A stretch of DNA of 6,808 bases from JAUIAI01 sp963976885 (GTDB lineage: Bacteria; Pseudomonadota; Gammaproteobacteria; Burkholderiales; Burkholderiaceae_E): contig CAXBNM010000259.1 of the NCBI GenBank assembly GCA_963976885.1, positions 1 through 6,808 of the forward strand, given 5' to 3'. The position numbers and the translations under genes are program-made. Shown in pieces: positions 1-5,542 of this stretch. The notes below the pieces were generated by a model. That model did no database searches. It saw only the letters and a program-made list of their open reading frames with translations, and was not told the DNA's origin. Numbering within the stretch: the first letter of the stretch is position 1; each line of letters begins with the position of its first letter.

Positions 1-186
1 CACGGCAATCACGAACAAGCCGTAGACCGCTCCCCATAGCAGGCTGCCCTGCGTGCGGCCCAGAATTTCGGAGGCGGACAATCCGCCCTGGATCGCGTAG
101 ACAATGACACCGAGGTGCAACAGCACCAACGGCGCCATCAGCATGGCGGTGATGCGTTGCGCAAGATAGAGGCGAATGTCCAACAT
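1..186 (-). CDS. Cytochrome-b-like membrane subunit of a succinate dehydrogenase/fumarate reductase complex (partial, N-terminal 62 residues)
   Basis: The first 62 codons are present; the gene continues past base 1. The start MLDIRLYLAQRITAMLMAPL leads straight into a hydrophobic helix (about residues 12-32), and a second begins near residue 48 (SLLWGAVYGLFVIAV). The RIT motif at 11-13 resembles the R-[IL]-[TS]-G segment at the first helix of SdhC-type quinone-reactive subunits. H24 inside helix 1 is a possible heme ligand (inference). ATG at 186 is chosen because it lies 3 nt after the sdhB stop (TGA-GCG-ATG) and has a good ribosome site, GGGGAG at 196-201 in the end of sdhB, 9 nt upstream. 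Tight spacing implies one transcript and probably coupled translation with sdhB. The role would be to anchor the iron-sulfur and flavoprotein subunits in the inner membrane and exchange electrons with quinone. Family assignment is likely; whether it works as a fumarate reductase or a dehydrogenase for another substrate is unknown. Confidence 0.72.
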   Translation of the reverse strand, partial: MLDIRLYLAQRITAMLMAPLVLLHLGVIVYAIQGGLSASEILGRTQGSLLWGAVYGLFVIAV

Positions 187-189
187 CGC

Positions 190-918
190 TCAGAGCTCCC
201 CTTTCAGTGCTGCCATTACCGCCGTACGTTTCAGCCCGGCAATCGAACGGGTTGGGTTGAGCGAATTGGGGCAATGCGCGGTGCAGCCTTGCTGTGAGTG
301 GCAATTCTGGCAACCACCGTCGCCGCTCACCGCCTTCAGGCGCTCAATGCGGCCACCGTCCCGAACGTCATTGATGAGAGTCCAGGCACGGTTCAGCGCA
401 GCCGGGCCAAGATAAGCCGGATTGTTCTCGACGACGTCACACGAGGCGTAGCAGATTCCGCAGTTGATGCATTCGATCCCCGCGCTTGCCTCCTGGCGCG
501 CCTTGTCGTTTGGTTTGATCTTTTGAACGGGCTCGGCGCGCGTTGCGGTCGGCACGAGGCGTCCGTCGGCTTTCGTCCATTTGTCGAAAAATTCAGTGAA
601 ATCGCATGCCAGATCCTTGATGACTGGCATGTTGCGCAACGGCTCAATCGTAATCGTGTTGTCGGCAAGAACTTTGGACACGTGCGTGCGGCAAGTCCAG
701 CGGGGCTTGCCGTTGACCGTCATCGCGCACGAGCCGCACATGCCGACGCGACAGGCAAAGCGATACGAAAGATTGGGGTCGATCCGACGCTGGATCCAGG
801 TCACGACGTCGAGGACGGTCTGACTCTCCCGCGCGGGAACCTCATACTCGACATGGCTGCCACCGTCGACATTGCCGCGCCATATCCGGACCTTCATGGG
901 TCTGTTTTGCTTTGCCAC
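190..918 (-). CDS. sdhB: Succinate dehydrogenase/fumarate reductase iron-sulfur subunit (FrdB/SdhB-like)
   Basis: This is a 242-residue electron-transfer subunit with three Fe-S clusters, the normal length for SdhB/FrdB. The N-terminal 2Fe-2S ferredoxin domain has C56, C61, C64 and C76 (CRVGMCGSC then WTC). The C-terminal domain has C150, C153, C156 and C160 (CINCGICYASC), then C206, C212 and C216-P. By family rules C150/C153/C156/C216 hold the 4Fe-4S cluster and C160/C206/C212 the 3Fe-4S cluster. CYASC followed by NPAYLGPAA is closer to FrdB (CYAAC, NPEFIGPAA in E. coli, from memory) than to SdhB, whose quinone-site tryptophans are absent. D161 replaces the usual proline after the third cysteine group. 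The frame stays open to an ATG at 987, but GTG at 918 is chosen: GGGAGAG (924-930) sits 5 nt upstream and the product then begins MAKQNRPMKVRIWRG, as in relatives. ATG at 897 is a weaker option. It is first in an operon with the membrane subunit; no flavoprotein gene is visible. Confidence 0.93.
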   Translation of the reverse strand: MAKQNRPMKVRIWRGNVDGGSHVEYEVPARESQTVLDVVTWIQRRIDPNLSYRFACRVGMCGSCAMTVNGKPRWTCRTHVSKVLADNTITIEPLRNMPVIKDLACDFTEFFDKWTKADGRLVPTATRAEPVQKIKPNDKARQEASAGIECINCGICYASCDVVENNPAYLGPAALNRAWTLINDVRDGGRIERLKAVSGDGGCQNCHSQQGCTAHCPNSLNPTRSIAGLKRTAVMAALKGEL

Positions 919-985
919 TGACACTCTCCCAAGTACGGCTGGCCCGGATGTATTCGAGCAACACGCGAGATCGATCTTGAAAATC

Positions 986-1014
986 ATTTAAGATGATAAT
1001 TCCTGTCTGTTCAA
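986..1014 (-). promoter_or_regulatory. Candidate sigma70-type promoter of the sdhB operon
   Basis: On the minus strand, TTGAAC (1009-1014) is followed after exactly 17 nt by TTAAAT (986-991). Each hexamer matches its consensus (TTGACA, TATAAT) at 4 of 6 positions. Transcription would start near 979, giving a leader of about 60 nt before the GTG at 918. An inverted repeat, AACGAAT (1014-1020) and ATTCGTT (1043-1049), lies directly at and upstream of the -35 box, where a LysR activator usually binds. An alternative -10, AATTAT (996-1001), is conserved in the tctC region but has no good -35. The call is from pattern only. Confidence 0.42.
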
Positions 1015-1042
1015 ACGAATTTTGTTGTACTTCCAGTTAAGG
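996..1042 (-). promoter_or_regulatory. Shared regulatory element, copy upstream of sdhB
   Basis: Read on the plus strand, this stretch contains in order ATAATTC (996-1002), TGTTCAA (1008-1014), CGAATTT (1016-1022), TACTT (1028-1032) and AGTTAAG (1035-1041). The same blocks, with TGTTTAA for the second, recur in the same order and almost the same spacing at 5480-5528 upstream of tctC. By hand alignment about 37 of 50 columns agree. Both copies face the same way relative to their downstream gene. The near edge is 78 nt from the sdhB start codon. It probably binds the LysR protein encoded next door (inference). Confidence 0.6.
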
Positions 1043-1114
1043 ATTCGTTGATTTAGTCGACACGCGCCAGCCATTTTCCCGGCCAACGCCGCAACCCGAA
1101 CAAGGCGCTTTGGC

Positions 1115-2029
1115 TCAAGGTTTGGGCATTGCCTCACCCCGGCCCGCCTGGGTCACGATGCGCAGCAACACCGACCAAAGAAGTTCAACCACTGGATCCT
1201 TGTTTGAGTCGTGCCGCGAAAGAACGCCGAGCACCCTTGGTTGCGCAGAGTCGCCGAGCGGAATCGTTCGCACCCCTGCCGGCTCGGGTATGGCACCGGA
1301 GTTCAGCGGCACGATGGACACGCCCAGATTCTGCTGAACCATCGCAGCAATTGCTTCGAGCGTGTCGAGTTCCATCGTTTCATTGACCTGAATGTCATTG
1401 GCGAGCAGCCAGTCATCGATCGTTCTGCCCACCCAGGCGCGACGACTGAATCGTATGTACGAATTCGATTCGAGCACTTTTTTCGGATTGCTGGCTTTCA
1501 CTTTCGTCGACGCAAGCACCACCAAGGGCTCAGCCACAAAGGGCTTGAAGTACAGATGCTCGTAGAGGGTGGCGGGCTCGGTAAGAATCGCCGCATCGAG
1601 AAACCCCCGATCTACCTGGGCATAAAGTTCTTCCGACAGGCCGGGATACAGACGGATGTGAAGATTCTCGTTACCTTCCTTCAGGCCTTTGAGTGCTCTT
1701 GGCATCAAGCCGGTCATGGTTGTTGGCACCGCACCAATGGTCAGTCGCTGAATCGGACTCCTGGCGCGCGACAGGCTGGGTTTCAATCCCTCGTACATCG
1801 TGACCAGCTCGCGCGCCTTCGGAATCAGCGTGTAGGCGACCGGATAGAGTTCGGGCGGCCTCTTGGTGCGGTCAAACAGCGTGATGCCCAATTCAACCTC
1901 GAGCGCCTTCATCTGCTGGCTGACGGCAGCCGGCGTCAGATGCACGGCCGCGGCTGCCTCGGCGAACGTACCAAGCTCGGCTATGGCGAGCAATGTCTTG
2001 AATCGGCTTACGATCACCTTATCCACCAT
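1115..2029 (-). CDS. LysR-type transcriptional regulator
   Basis: This 304-residue protein has the usual length and layout of the LysR family. A winged helix-turn-helix occupies about residues 5-63, with the signature run FAEAAAAVHLTPAAVSQQMKALE (22-44) and LGITLFDRTKRPPELYP (47-63). A linker helix follows (about 64-90), then a periplasmic-binding-protein-like effector domain from about residue 92 (LTIGAVPTTMTGLMPRAL) to about 290. ATG at 2029 is chosen because the family signature begins within ten residues of it. The open frame extends to 2152, but that extension (rich in Cys and Arg) is unlike the family. The ribosome site is weak at 2029, so GTG codons at 2026 or 2017 are possible starts. 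The gene lies between the TTT operon and sdhB, all on one strand, and is the obvious candidate to control both through the shared element. The effector is unknown; a carboxylate carried by the transporter would be typical. Confidence 0.93.
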   Translation of the reverse strand: MVDKVIVSRFKTLLAIAELGTFAEAAAAVHLTPAAVSQQMKALEVELGITLFDRTKRPPELYPVAYTLIPKARELVTMYEGLKPSLSRARSPIQRLTIGAVPTTMTGLMPRALKGLKEGNENLHIRLYPGLSEELYAQVDRGFLDAAILTEPATLYEHLYFKPFVAEPLVVLASTKVKASNPKKVLESNSYIRFSRRAWVGRTIDDWLLANDIQVNETMELDTLEAIAAMVQQNLGVSIVPLNSGAIPEPAGVRTIPLGDSAQPRVLGVLSRHDSNKDPVVELLWSVLLRIVTQAGRGEAMPKP

Positions 2030-2225
2030 TTCATGCAACAGGCACGACACTCCGCATGCCAGGACACCCCTGTTCAACAGCGCTCTGCCAAAGTACTGCC
2101 AGCATAGTGCTCGCTTGAACAAAGTATGGAAACACCGCCTGCAGGCGCTCACCTGGTGCGAACACGCCTGTAATCGGCAGCGGCAATCAGAACCGCCGCC
2201 TGCTCGTGCTACCCGCCTACTGCGG
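2030..2225. promoter_or_regulatory. tctA-lysR gap with an inverted TGTTCAA pair and a 12-bp palindrome
   Basis: This 196-bp gap holds no gene. TGTTCAA on the plus strand (2071-2077) faces its reverse complement TTGAACA (2115-2121). The minus-strand copy reads TGTTCAAGCGA, 10 of 11 bases matching TGTTCAAACGA in the sdhB element. A perfect palindrome, CGCCTGCAGGCG, lies at 2136-2147 and could fold into a short hairpin in the tctA 3' region. I found no convincing sigma70 promoter for lysR and no strong terminator for tctA, so readthrough from tctA into lysR is possible. Confidence 0.35.
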
Positions 2226-3746
2226 TTACCTCGCCTTCTGGATTACGCCTGAAATGCCGGGCTTGCCCGCAATGCTGCGTTTGCTGAGCGCACTCCGGAT
2301 GATCGCAATCAGCGTCAGTACTGTCAGCGCCCAGAAAAACCAGGTAATAGCACTACTGAAAAGAATATTCGGCGACCCGCCGGACATCAGCATCGATTGC
2401 CGGAAATTGTCCTCCAGCAACGGACCAAGAATGAACGCAATCAGGAACGGTGCCGCCGGCACATCGACACGCATCATGATGTATCCCACGATGCCCATCG
2501 CAAACATGACGCCGACATCAAAGATGCTGTTGTTGACCGCAAAACATCCGTAGACACACAAGACCATGATGAGCGGAAACAGAATGCCGCGCGGTATGTC
2601 GGCCACGTAGCGAAACGCACGGATGGCGAACGAGCCAATGATGAACAGGAACACTGAACTGACGATCAGTCCGGCGAACAATCCATACACGATATCGCCG
2701 TGCAACACGAACATCAGCGGCCCCGGCTGGAGATTGTGAATCATGAACGCGCCGATGATTACCGCCGTGATGACATCGCCCGGCACGCCCAGCGCCAGCA
2801 ACGGAATGAGCGTGGCGCCGGCAACCCCGTTGTTGCCGGCCTCGGAGGCGGCGACACCTTCAATTTCGCCCTTGCCGAAGTTCGCCTTGTTGGGCGACTT
2901 GCGGCGCGCTTCGCTGTATGACAGAAACGCCGCTGGCGCCGCGCCGATACCGGGAATGCTGCCAAGCAGGACACCGATTGCGCTGCCGCGGATGATGGTT
3001 TTGAAACACCGCTTGTACTCGGCCAGAGTCACCCACTCTTTACCCAGCTCCTGGCGTTCGCCATCCTGATGCCTGGGGTTCCAGACCATGGCGATTATTT
3101 CCGGAATCGCGAACAAGCCAATCAGCACGGCGATGAAGTTGAGCCCTCCCATCAGGTTCGGATCGTCAAAGGTAAAGCGATTGGTCCCGTAAACAAGATC
3201 AAGCCCGATCGTCGCCAGCAACAGCCCGAGGGACGCACTGAACACACCTTTGAGCAGGCTGTCGCCGGAGACACCGGCAATGATGGTCAACGAGAACAGC
3301 ATCAGCGTGAAAAACTCCGGCGGGCGGAACTCCAGCGCAAACGTCGCCAACCAACCGGCGCAGACAATCAGGGCCAGGTTGGAGATGAGATCAGCGGTAC
3401 AGGAAGCCCACAATGCCATTCCCAGCGCCTTGCCCGCCTGACCGTTCTCGAGCATCGGGTGGCCATCGAGCACCGTCGCGCTGGACGCCGGCGTGCCGGG
3501 TGTCTTGATCAGGATCGCGGGAATGCTGCCCCCGAAGATGCCCCCCTTGTAGACACCCAGAAGGAGAAGAATGCCGGTGATGGGCGTCATGGAGAAAGTA
3601 AAGGGCAAGGTCAGCGCCACCGCCATGGTGGCTGACAAACCAGGGATCGCCCCGGCAATGACCCCGACAAACACGCCACCGGCCAGTGCCAGCACACTGT
3701 CAATATTGGCTACCAGAGCCAGCCCAGCCATCAGATTATCGAACAT
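2226..3746 (-). CDS. tctA: Tripartite tricarboxylate transporter, large membrane subunit TctA
   Basis: This 506-residue inner-membrane protein has the typical TctA length. It forms the transport channel of a TTT system, moving a carboxylated solute delivered by the Bug protein, driven by an ion gradient in characterised members. About ten to twelve hydrophobic segments are visible. Conserved signatures are GVFVGVIAGAIPGLSATMA (24-42), GVYKGGIFGGSIPAILIKTPGTP (64-86), then in the second half IGVLLGSIPGIGAAPAAFLSY (257-277) and GVPGD (320-324). The paired G-x-x-x-G-x-IPG-[LI] motifs near 30-37 and 260-267 show the internal two-fold repeat of the family. The frame is open to 3914, but ATG at 3746 is chosen: it matches family N-termini (MFDNLMAGL) and lies 2 nt after the tctB stop, pointing to translational coupling. 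AGGA of the ribosome site lies in the end of tctB. The substrate cannot be told from this subunit. Confidence 0.95.
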   Translation of the reverse strand: MFDNLMAGLALVANIDSVLALAGGVFVGVIAGAIPGLSATMAVALTLPFTFSMTPITGILLLLGVYKGGIFGGSIPAILIKTPGTPASSATVLDGHPMLENGQAGKALGMALWASCTADLISNLALIVCAGWLATFALEFRPPEFFTLMLFSLTIIAGVSGDSLLKGVFSASLGLLLATIGLDLVYGTNRFTFDDPNLMGGLNFIAVLIGLFAIPEIIAMVWNPRHQDGERQELGKEWVTLAEYKRCFKTIIRGSAIGVLLGSIPGIGAAPAAFLSYSEARRKSPNKANFGKGEIEGVAASEAGNNGVAGATLIPLLALGVPGDVITAVIIGAFMIHNLQPGPLMFVLHGDIVYGLFAGLIVSSVFLFIIGSFAIRAFRYVADIPRGILFPLIMVLCVYGCFAVNNSIFDVGVMFAMGIVGYIMMRVDVPAAPFLIAFILGPLLEDNFRQSMLMSGGSPNILFSSAITWFFWALTVLTLIAIIRSALSKRSIAGKPGISGVIQKAR

Positions 3747-3748
3747 GG

Positions 3749-4228
3749 TCAAGGCATCCTGACAAAGTCGCCCTGGGGGATTGCCACACCCGCCACGTGC
3801 GCAAAGAAAGCGTAGAGAGCCAGCGGCACCAGCACGGCTGCGATCAGCGCCACGACGGGATGCCGGGTTTTGATCAGGAAGGCCAGGGCAATGAAGGCAA
3901 GCACCGAGGCCCACACCATGCCGAGAGTGCCGATGGAACCGACATAAAGCACACCCAGAATGCCCAGTAGCGCGAGCCGCAGATATCCGCCCGGCATTTC
4001 GGCTGGTTTATTGACCGGCTCGGCTTCGGCGAAACTTGCCGTCACGATCAGGCCGACACCGGTAAGCGCCAACACACCGCACAAGACATAAGGCCAGAAC
4101 ACCGGAGACAGGACCATCTTCGGCACGTTGGACGGCGAAGTAACGCCGTAGGGTATGCCGACCAGAACTAGAAAAAGCGACAAAGCGAGCGCTGCCAGCC
4201 CAATCTGAAAGTGGGAATTACGGGCCAT
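3749..4228 (-). CDS. tctB: Tripartite tricarboxylate transporter, small membrane subunit TctB
   Basis: This 159-residue protein is the small, poorly conserved membrane partner of TctA. Hydrophobic stretches lie at about 9-28, 43-65, 84-100, 103-119 and 124-142, the middle two probably forming a hairpin or a broken helix; the family normally shows four to five. The C-terminal IPQGDF resembles the proline-glycine motif that ends many TctB proteins. The start at 4228 has a full AGGAGG ribosome site (4235-4240) 6 nt upstream, the strongest in the window. It may restore translation after the hairpin that separates it from tctC. The stop is followed after 2 nt by the tctA start. Identification rests on membrane topology, size and position between tctC and tctA more than on sequence motifs. 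Confidence 0.9.
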   Translation of the reverse strand: MARNSHFQIGLAALALSLFLVLVGIPYGVTSPSNVPKMVLSPVFWPYVLCGVLALTGVGLIVTASFAEAEPVNKPAEMPGGYLRLALLGILGVLYVGSIGTLGMVWASVLAFIALAFLIKTRHPVVALIAAVLVPLALYAFFAHVAGVAIPQGDFVRMP

Positions 4229-4254
4229 AGGTTGCCTCCTGGCGTCTTTGGCTG

Positions 4255-4298
4255 GTCAACCCATTGGCTGCGTTTTGCTCTGCAGACAATGGGTTGAC
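4255..4298 (-). repeat. Intercistronic hairpin between tctC and tctB
   Basis: GTCAACCCATTG (4255-4266) is the exact reverse complement of CAATGGGTTGAC (4287-4298). Inside the 20-nt interval, after one mismatch, CTGC (4268-4271) pairs with GCAG (4282-4285), leaving a 10-nt loop. In the mRNA the stem begins 9 nt after the tctC stop codon and ends about 14 nt before the tctB ribosome site. No U-tract follows, so it is not a classical intrinsic terminator. By analogy with hairpins after other binding-protein genes, it probably shields the tctC message from 3' exonucleases or causes partial termination, keeping the binding protein in excess over TctAB (inference). Confidence 0.8.
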
Positions 4299-4307
4299 TG
4301 GCTTACC

Positions 4308-5342
4308 TCACCCTTCGATTCGCATGCCCAATTCATCCACCAGGCTTCTGAACTTGGTGTACTGAGCGTCAATGAAGGCCTTGGATTCATCAGGGCTCAT
4401 CAGGCGAATGATGGATCCGCTCGCCTTCATCCTTTCTTTGAACTTCGGGTCTTCGGTTGCCTCGGCCATCCACTTTTGCCAATCGGCTGCAATATCATCG
4501 GGAAGCCCGGCCGGCGACGCGATCCCGGTCCAGCCGACCAGTTGTTCAAGTGCCGGCTTGCCAAGATCTTTCGAAGTCGGTGCATCAAAGCCTTCGATCG
4601 GTTCGGCCGTCGTGACAAGGATCGGTTTCAGCTGCTTGTTCTGTACAAAGCTCGCCAGCGCCGACGAGTTGGTACAGATGAACGTTGCAGTCCCCGTGAG
4701 CACAGCGGTGGCCGCACCACCGCCGCCCTTCATCGGCAGATGAATGATCTGTTGCACAGGGTTCTGGACGCCGAACTCCTTGAGCACCATGACCGCCGCC
4801 AGATGCAGCATGGAGCCGACACCCGATGAGCTGTAACTGACCTTGCCAGGATTGGCCTGCACTTTCTTCACAAGGTCTTCGATGCTGTTGATGTCGCTGT
4901 CCGCCCTGACCGCGCACGCCACCGGATTGATTTCGTACACGCCAAGGAAACGAAAGTCGTCCAGTGAATAAGGCAGCGTGCTCTTCATGGCCGGGCTGAC
5001 ACTGTGCGAGCCTACGCGCGCAAACAGCATGGTGTAGCCATCGGGCTTGGCGTTCTTGACATCAACCGAGCCGGTCGCGCCGCCCGCACCTGCCTTGTTG
5101 ACCATCACCAGAGCACCGCCGACGGCCTTGCCCAATGGCTCGGCAATGGCCCGTGCCGATATATCGGTCGCGCCACCGGGCCCGTACGGAATCACCATGG
5201 CGATCGGTCGTGACGGATAATCGGCAGCCTGACTTGCCGTCGTAAGCAAGAGCGAGGCGATCGCGGCAGAGCAGCACATGCCCACCGCTCGCGAAATAGA
5301 TGTAGTCGGATTATTTTTCCGGCCTTTCTGATATGAGTCCAT
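4308..5342 (-). CDS. tctC: Tripartite tricarboxylate transporter periplasmic binding protein (TctC/Bug family)
   Basis: This 344-residue secreted protein captures the substrate in the periplasm for TctAB. A basic N-region (K6, R8, K9, R18), a hydrophobic core (about 19-35) and the ASQA|ADYP site near residue 39 form a Sec signal peptide; the mature part starts DYPSRPIAMVIPYGPGGATD, the Bug family opening. Further Bug hallmarks are VMVNKAGAGGATGSVDVKNAKPDGYTML (79-106), YSSSGVGSMLHLAAVM (170-185) and WTGIASPAGLPDD (271-283). Loops around GPGGATD (54-60) and the later SSSGVGS segment contact the ligand carboxylate in solved Bug structures. ATG at 5342 has GAGAGAC as a modest ribosome site about 9 nt upstream and is the only start that leaves charged residues before the hydrophobic core. 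The length is slightly above the usual 320-330 because of the long N-region. It is first in the operon with tctB and tctA, unlike the many orphan Bug genes of betaproteobacteria. The ligand cannot be inferred. Confidence 0.95.
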   Translation of the reverse strand: MDSYQKGRKNNPTTSISRAVGMCCSAAIASLLLTTASQAADYPSRPIAMVIPYGPGGATDISARAIAEPLGKAVGGALVMVNKAGAGGATGSVDVKNAKPDGYTMLFARVGSHSVSPAMKSTLPYSLDDFRFLGVYEINPVACAVRADSDINSIEDLVKKVQANPGKVSYSSSGVGSMLHLAAVMVLKEFGVQNPVQQIIHLPMKGGGGAATAVLTGTATFICTNSSALASFVQNKQLKPILVTTAEPIEGFDAPTSKDLGKPALEQLVGWTGIASPAGLPDDIAADWQKWMAEATEDPKFKERMKASGSIIRLMSPDESKAFIDAQYTKFRSLVDELGMRIEG

Positions 5343-5479
5343 TCGGTTGTCTCTCAGTTTTTATCAGTTGACGAATGACCTTCTGCCGCAAGCTTTCTGT
5401 GTGTTTCGTGTGCTGTGGCACCGCGTCCCGGCAACTTCAGTTGAACGCATTACAGGTAAAAGCTCAACTGCAGTATTTC

Positions 5480-5528
5480 ATAATTCGTATTTGTTTAAGT
5501 CGAATTTAAATTGATACTTAAGTTAAGT
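5480..5528 (-). promoter_or_regulatory. Shared regulatory element, copy upstream of tctC
   Basis: Plus-strand blocks are ATAATTC (5480-5486), TGTTTAA (5492-5498), CGAATTT (5501-5507), TACTT (5515-5519) and AGTTAAG (5521-5527), in the same order as at 996-1042 upstream of sdhB. The first 19 positions align without gaps with 15 identities; the rest needs small gaps of one to two bases. Its near edge is 138 nt from the tctC start. The similarity lies outside any coding sequence, so it is best explained as a common operator or promoter. Confidence 0.6.
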
Positions 5529-5542
5529 TCCCTTTACTTAAC
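5495..5542. repeat. Cluster of TTAAGT hexamers with nested palindromes
   Basis: TTAAGT occurs on the plus strand at 5495-5500, 5518-5523 and 5523-5528, and on the minus strand at 5516-5521 and 5536-5541, five times in 48 bp. These build an 8-bp palindrome ACTTAAGT (5516-5523) and a perfect inverted repeat GTTAAGT-N7-ACTTAAC (5522-5542). AATTTAAATT (5503-5512) is a further 10-bp palindrome. The cluster partly overlaps the shared element and looks like a multi-site operator. Confidence 0.55.

Noticed and set aside
298..921. 207-codon plus-strand open frame over sdhB
   Set aside because: Antisense to an iron-sulfur subunit with every cluster cysteine in place.
1083..1112. Imperfect stem just after lysR (CCAACGCC with GGCGCTTTGG) as a terminator
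   Set aside because: The stem needs a 2-nt bulge and is not followed by a U-tract in the direction of transcription.
1211..2107. 298-codon plus-strand open frame over the LysR gene
   Set aside because: Mirror of the LysR coding strand. The product is rich in Arg, His and Gln and has no family signature, whereas the minus strand gives a full LysR protein.
2191..2227. AACCGC/GCGGTT inverted repeat spanning the tctA stop, as a terminator
   Set aside because: The arms are only 6 bp, the loop is 25 nt, and no U-tract follows on the minus strand.
3069..3635. 188-codon plus-strand open frame over tctA
   Set aside because: The product is highly charged and low in complexity, as expected for the antisense of a membrane protein gene; tctA explains this DNA.
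5269..5285. Possible lipobox at Met-Cys-Cys (residues 22-24) of the Bug protein
   Set aside because: The residue before C23 is Met and before C24 is Cys, not Ala/Gly/Ser, and a good signal peptidase I site lies downstream at ASQA|AD.
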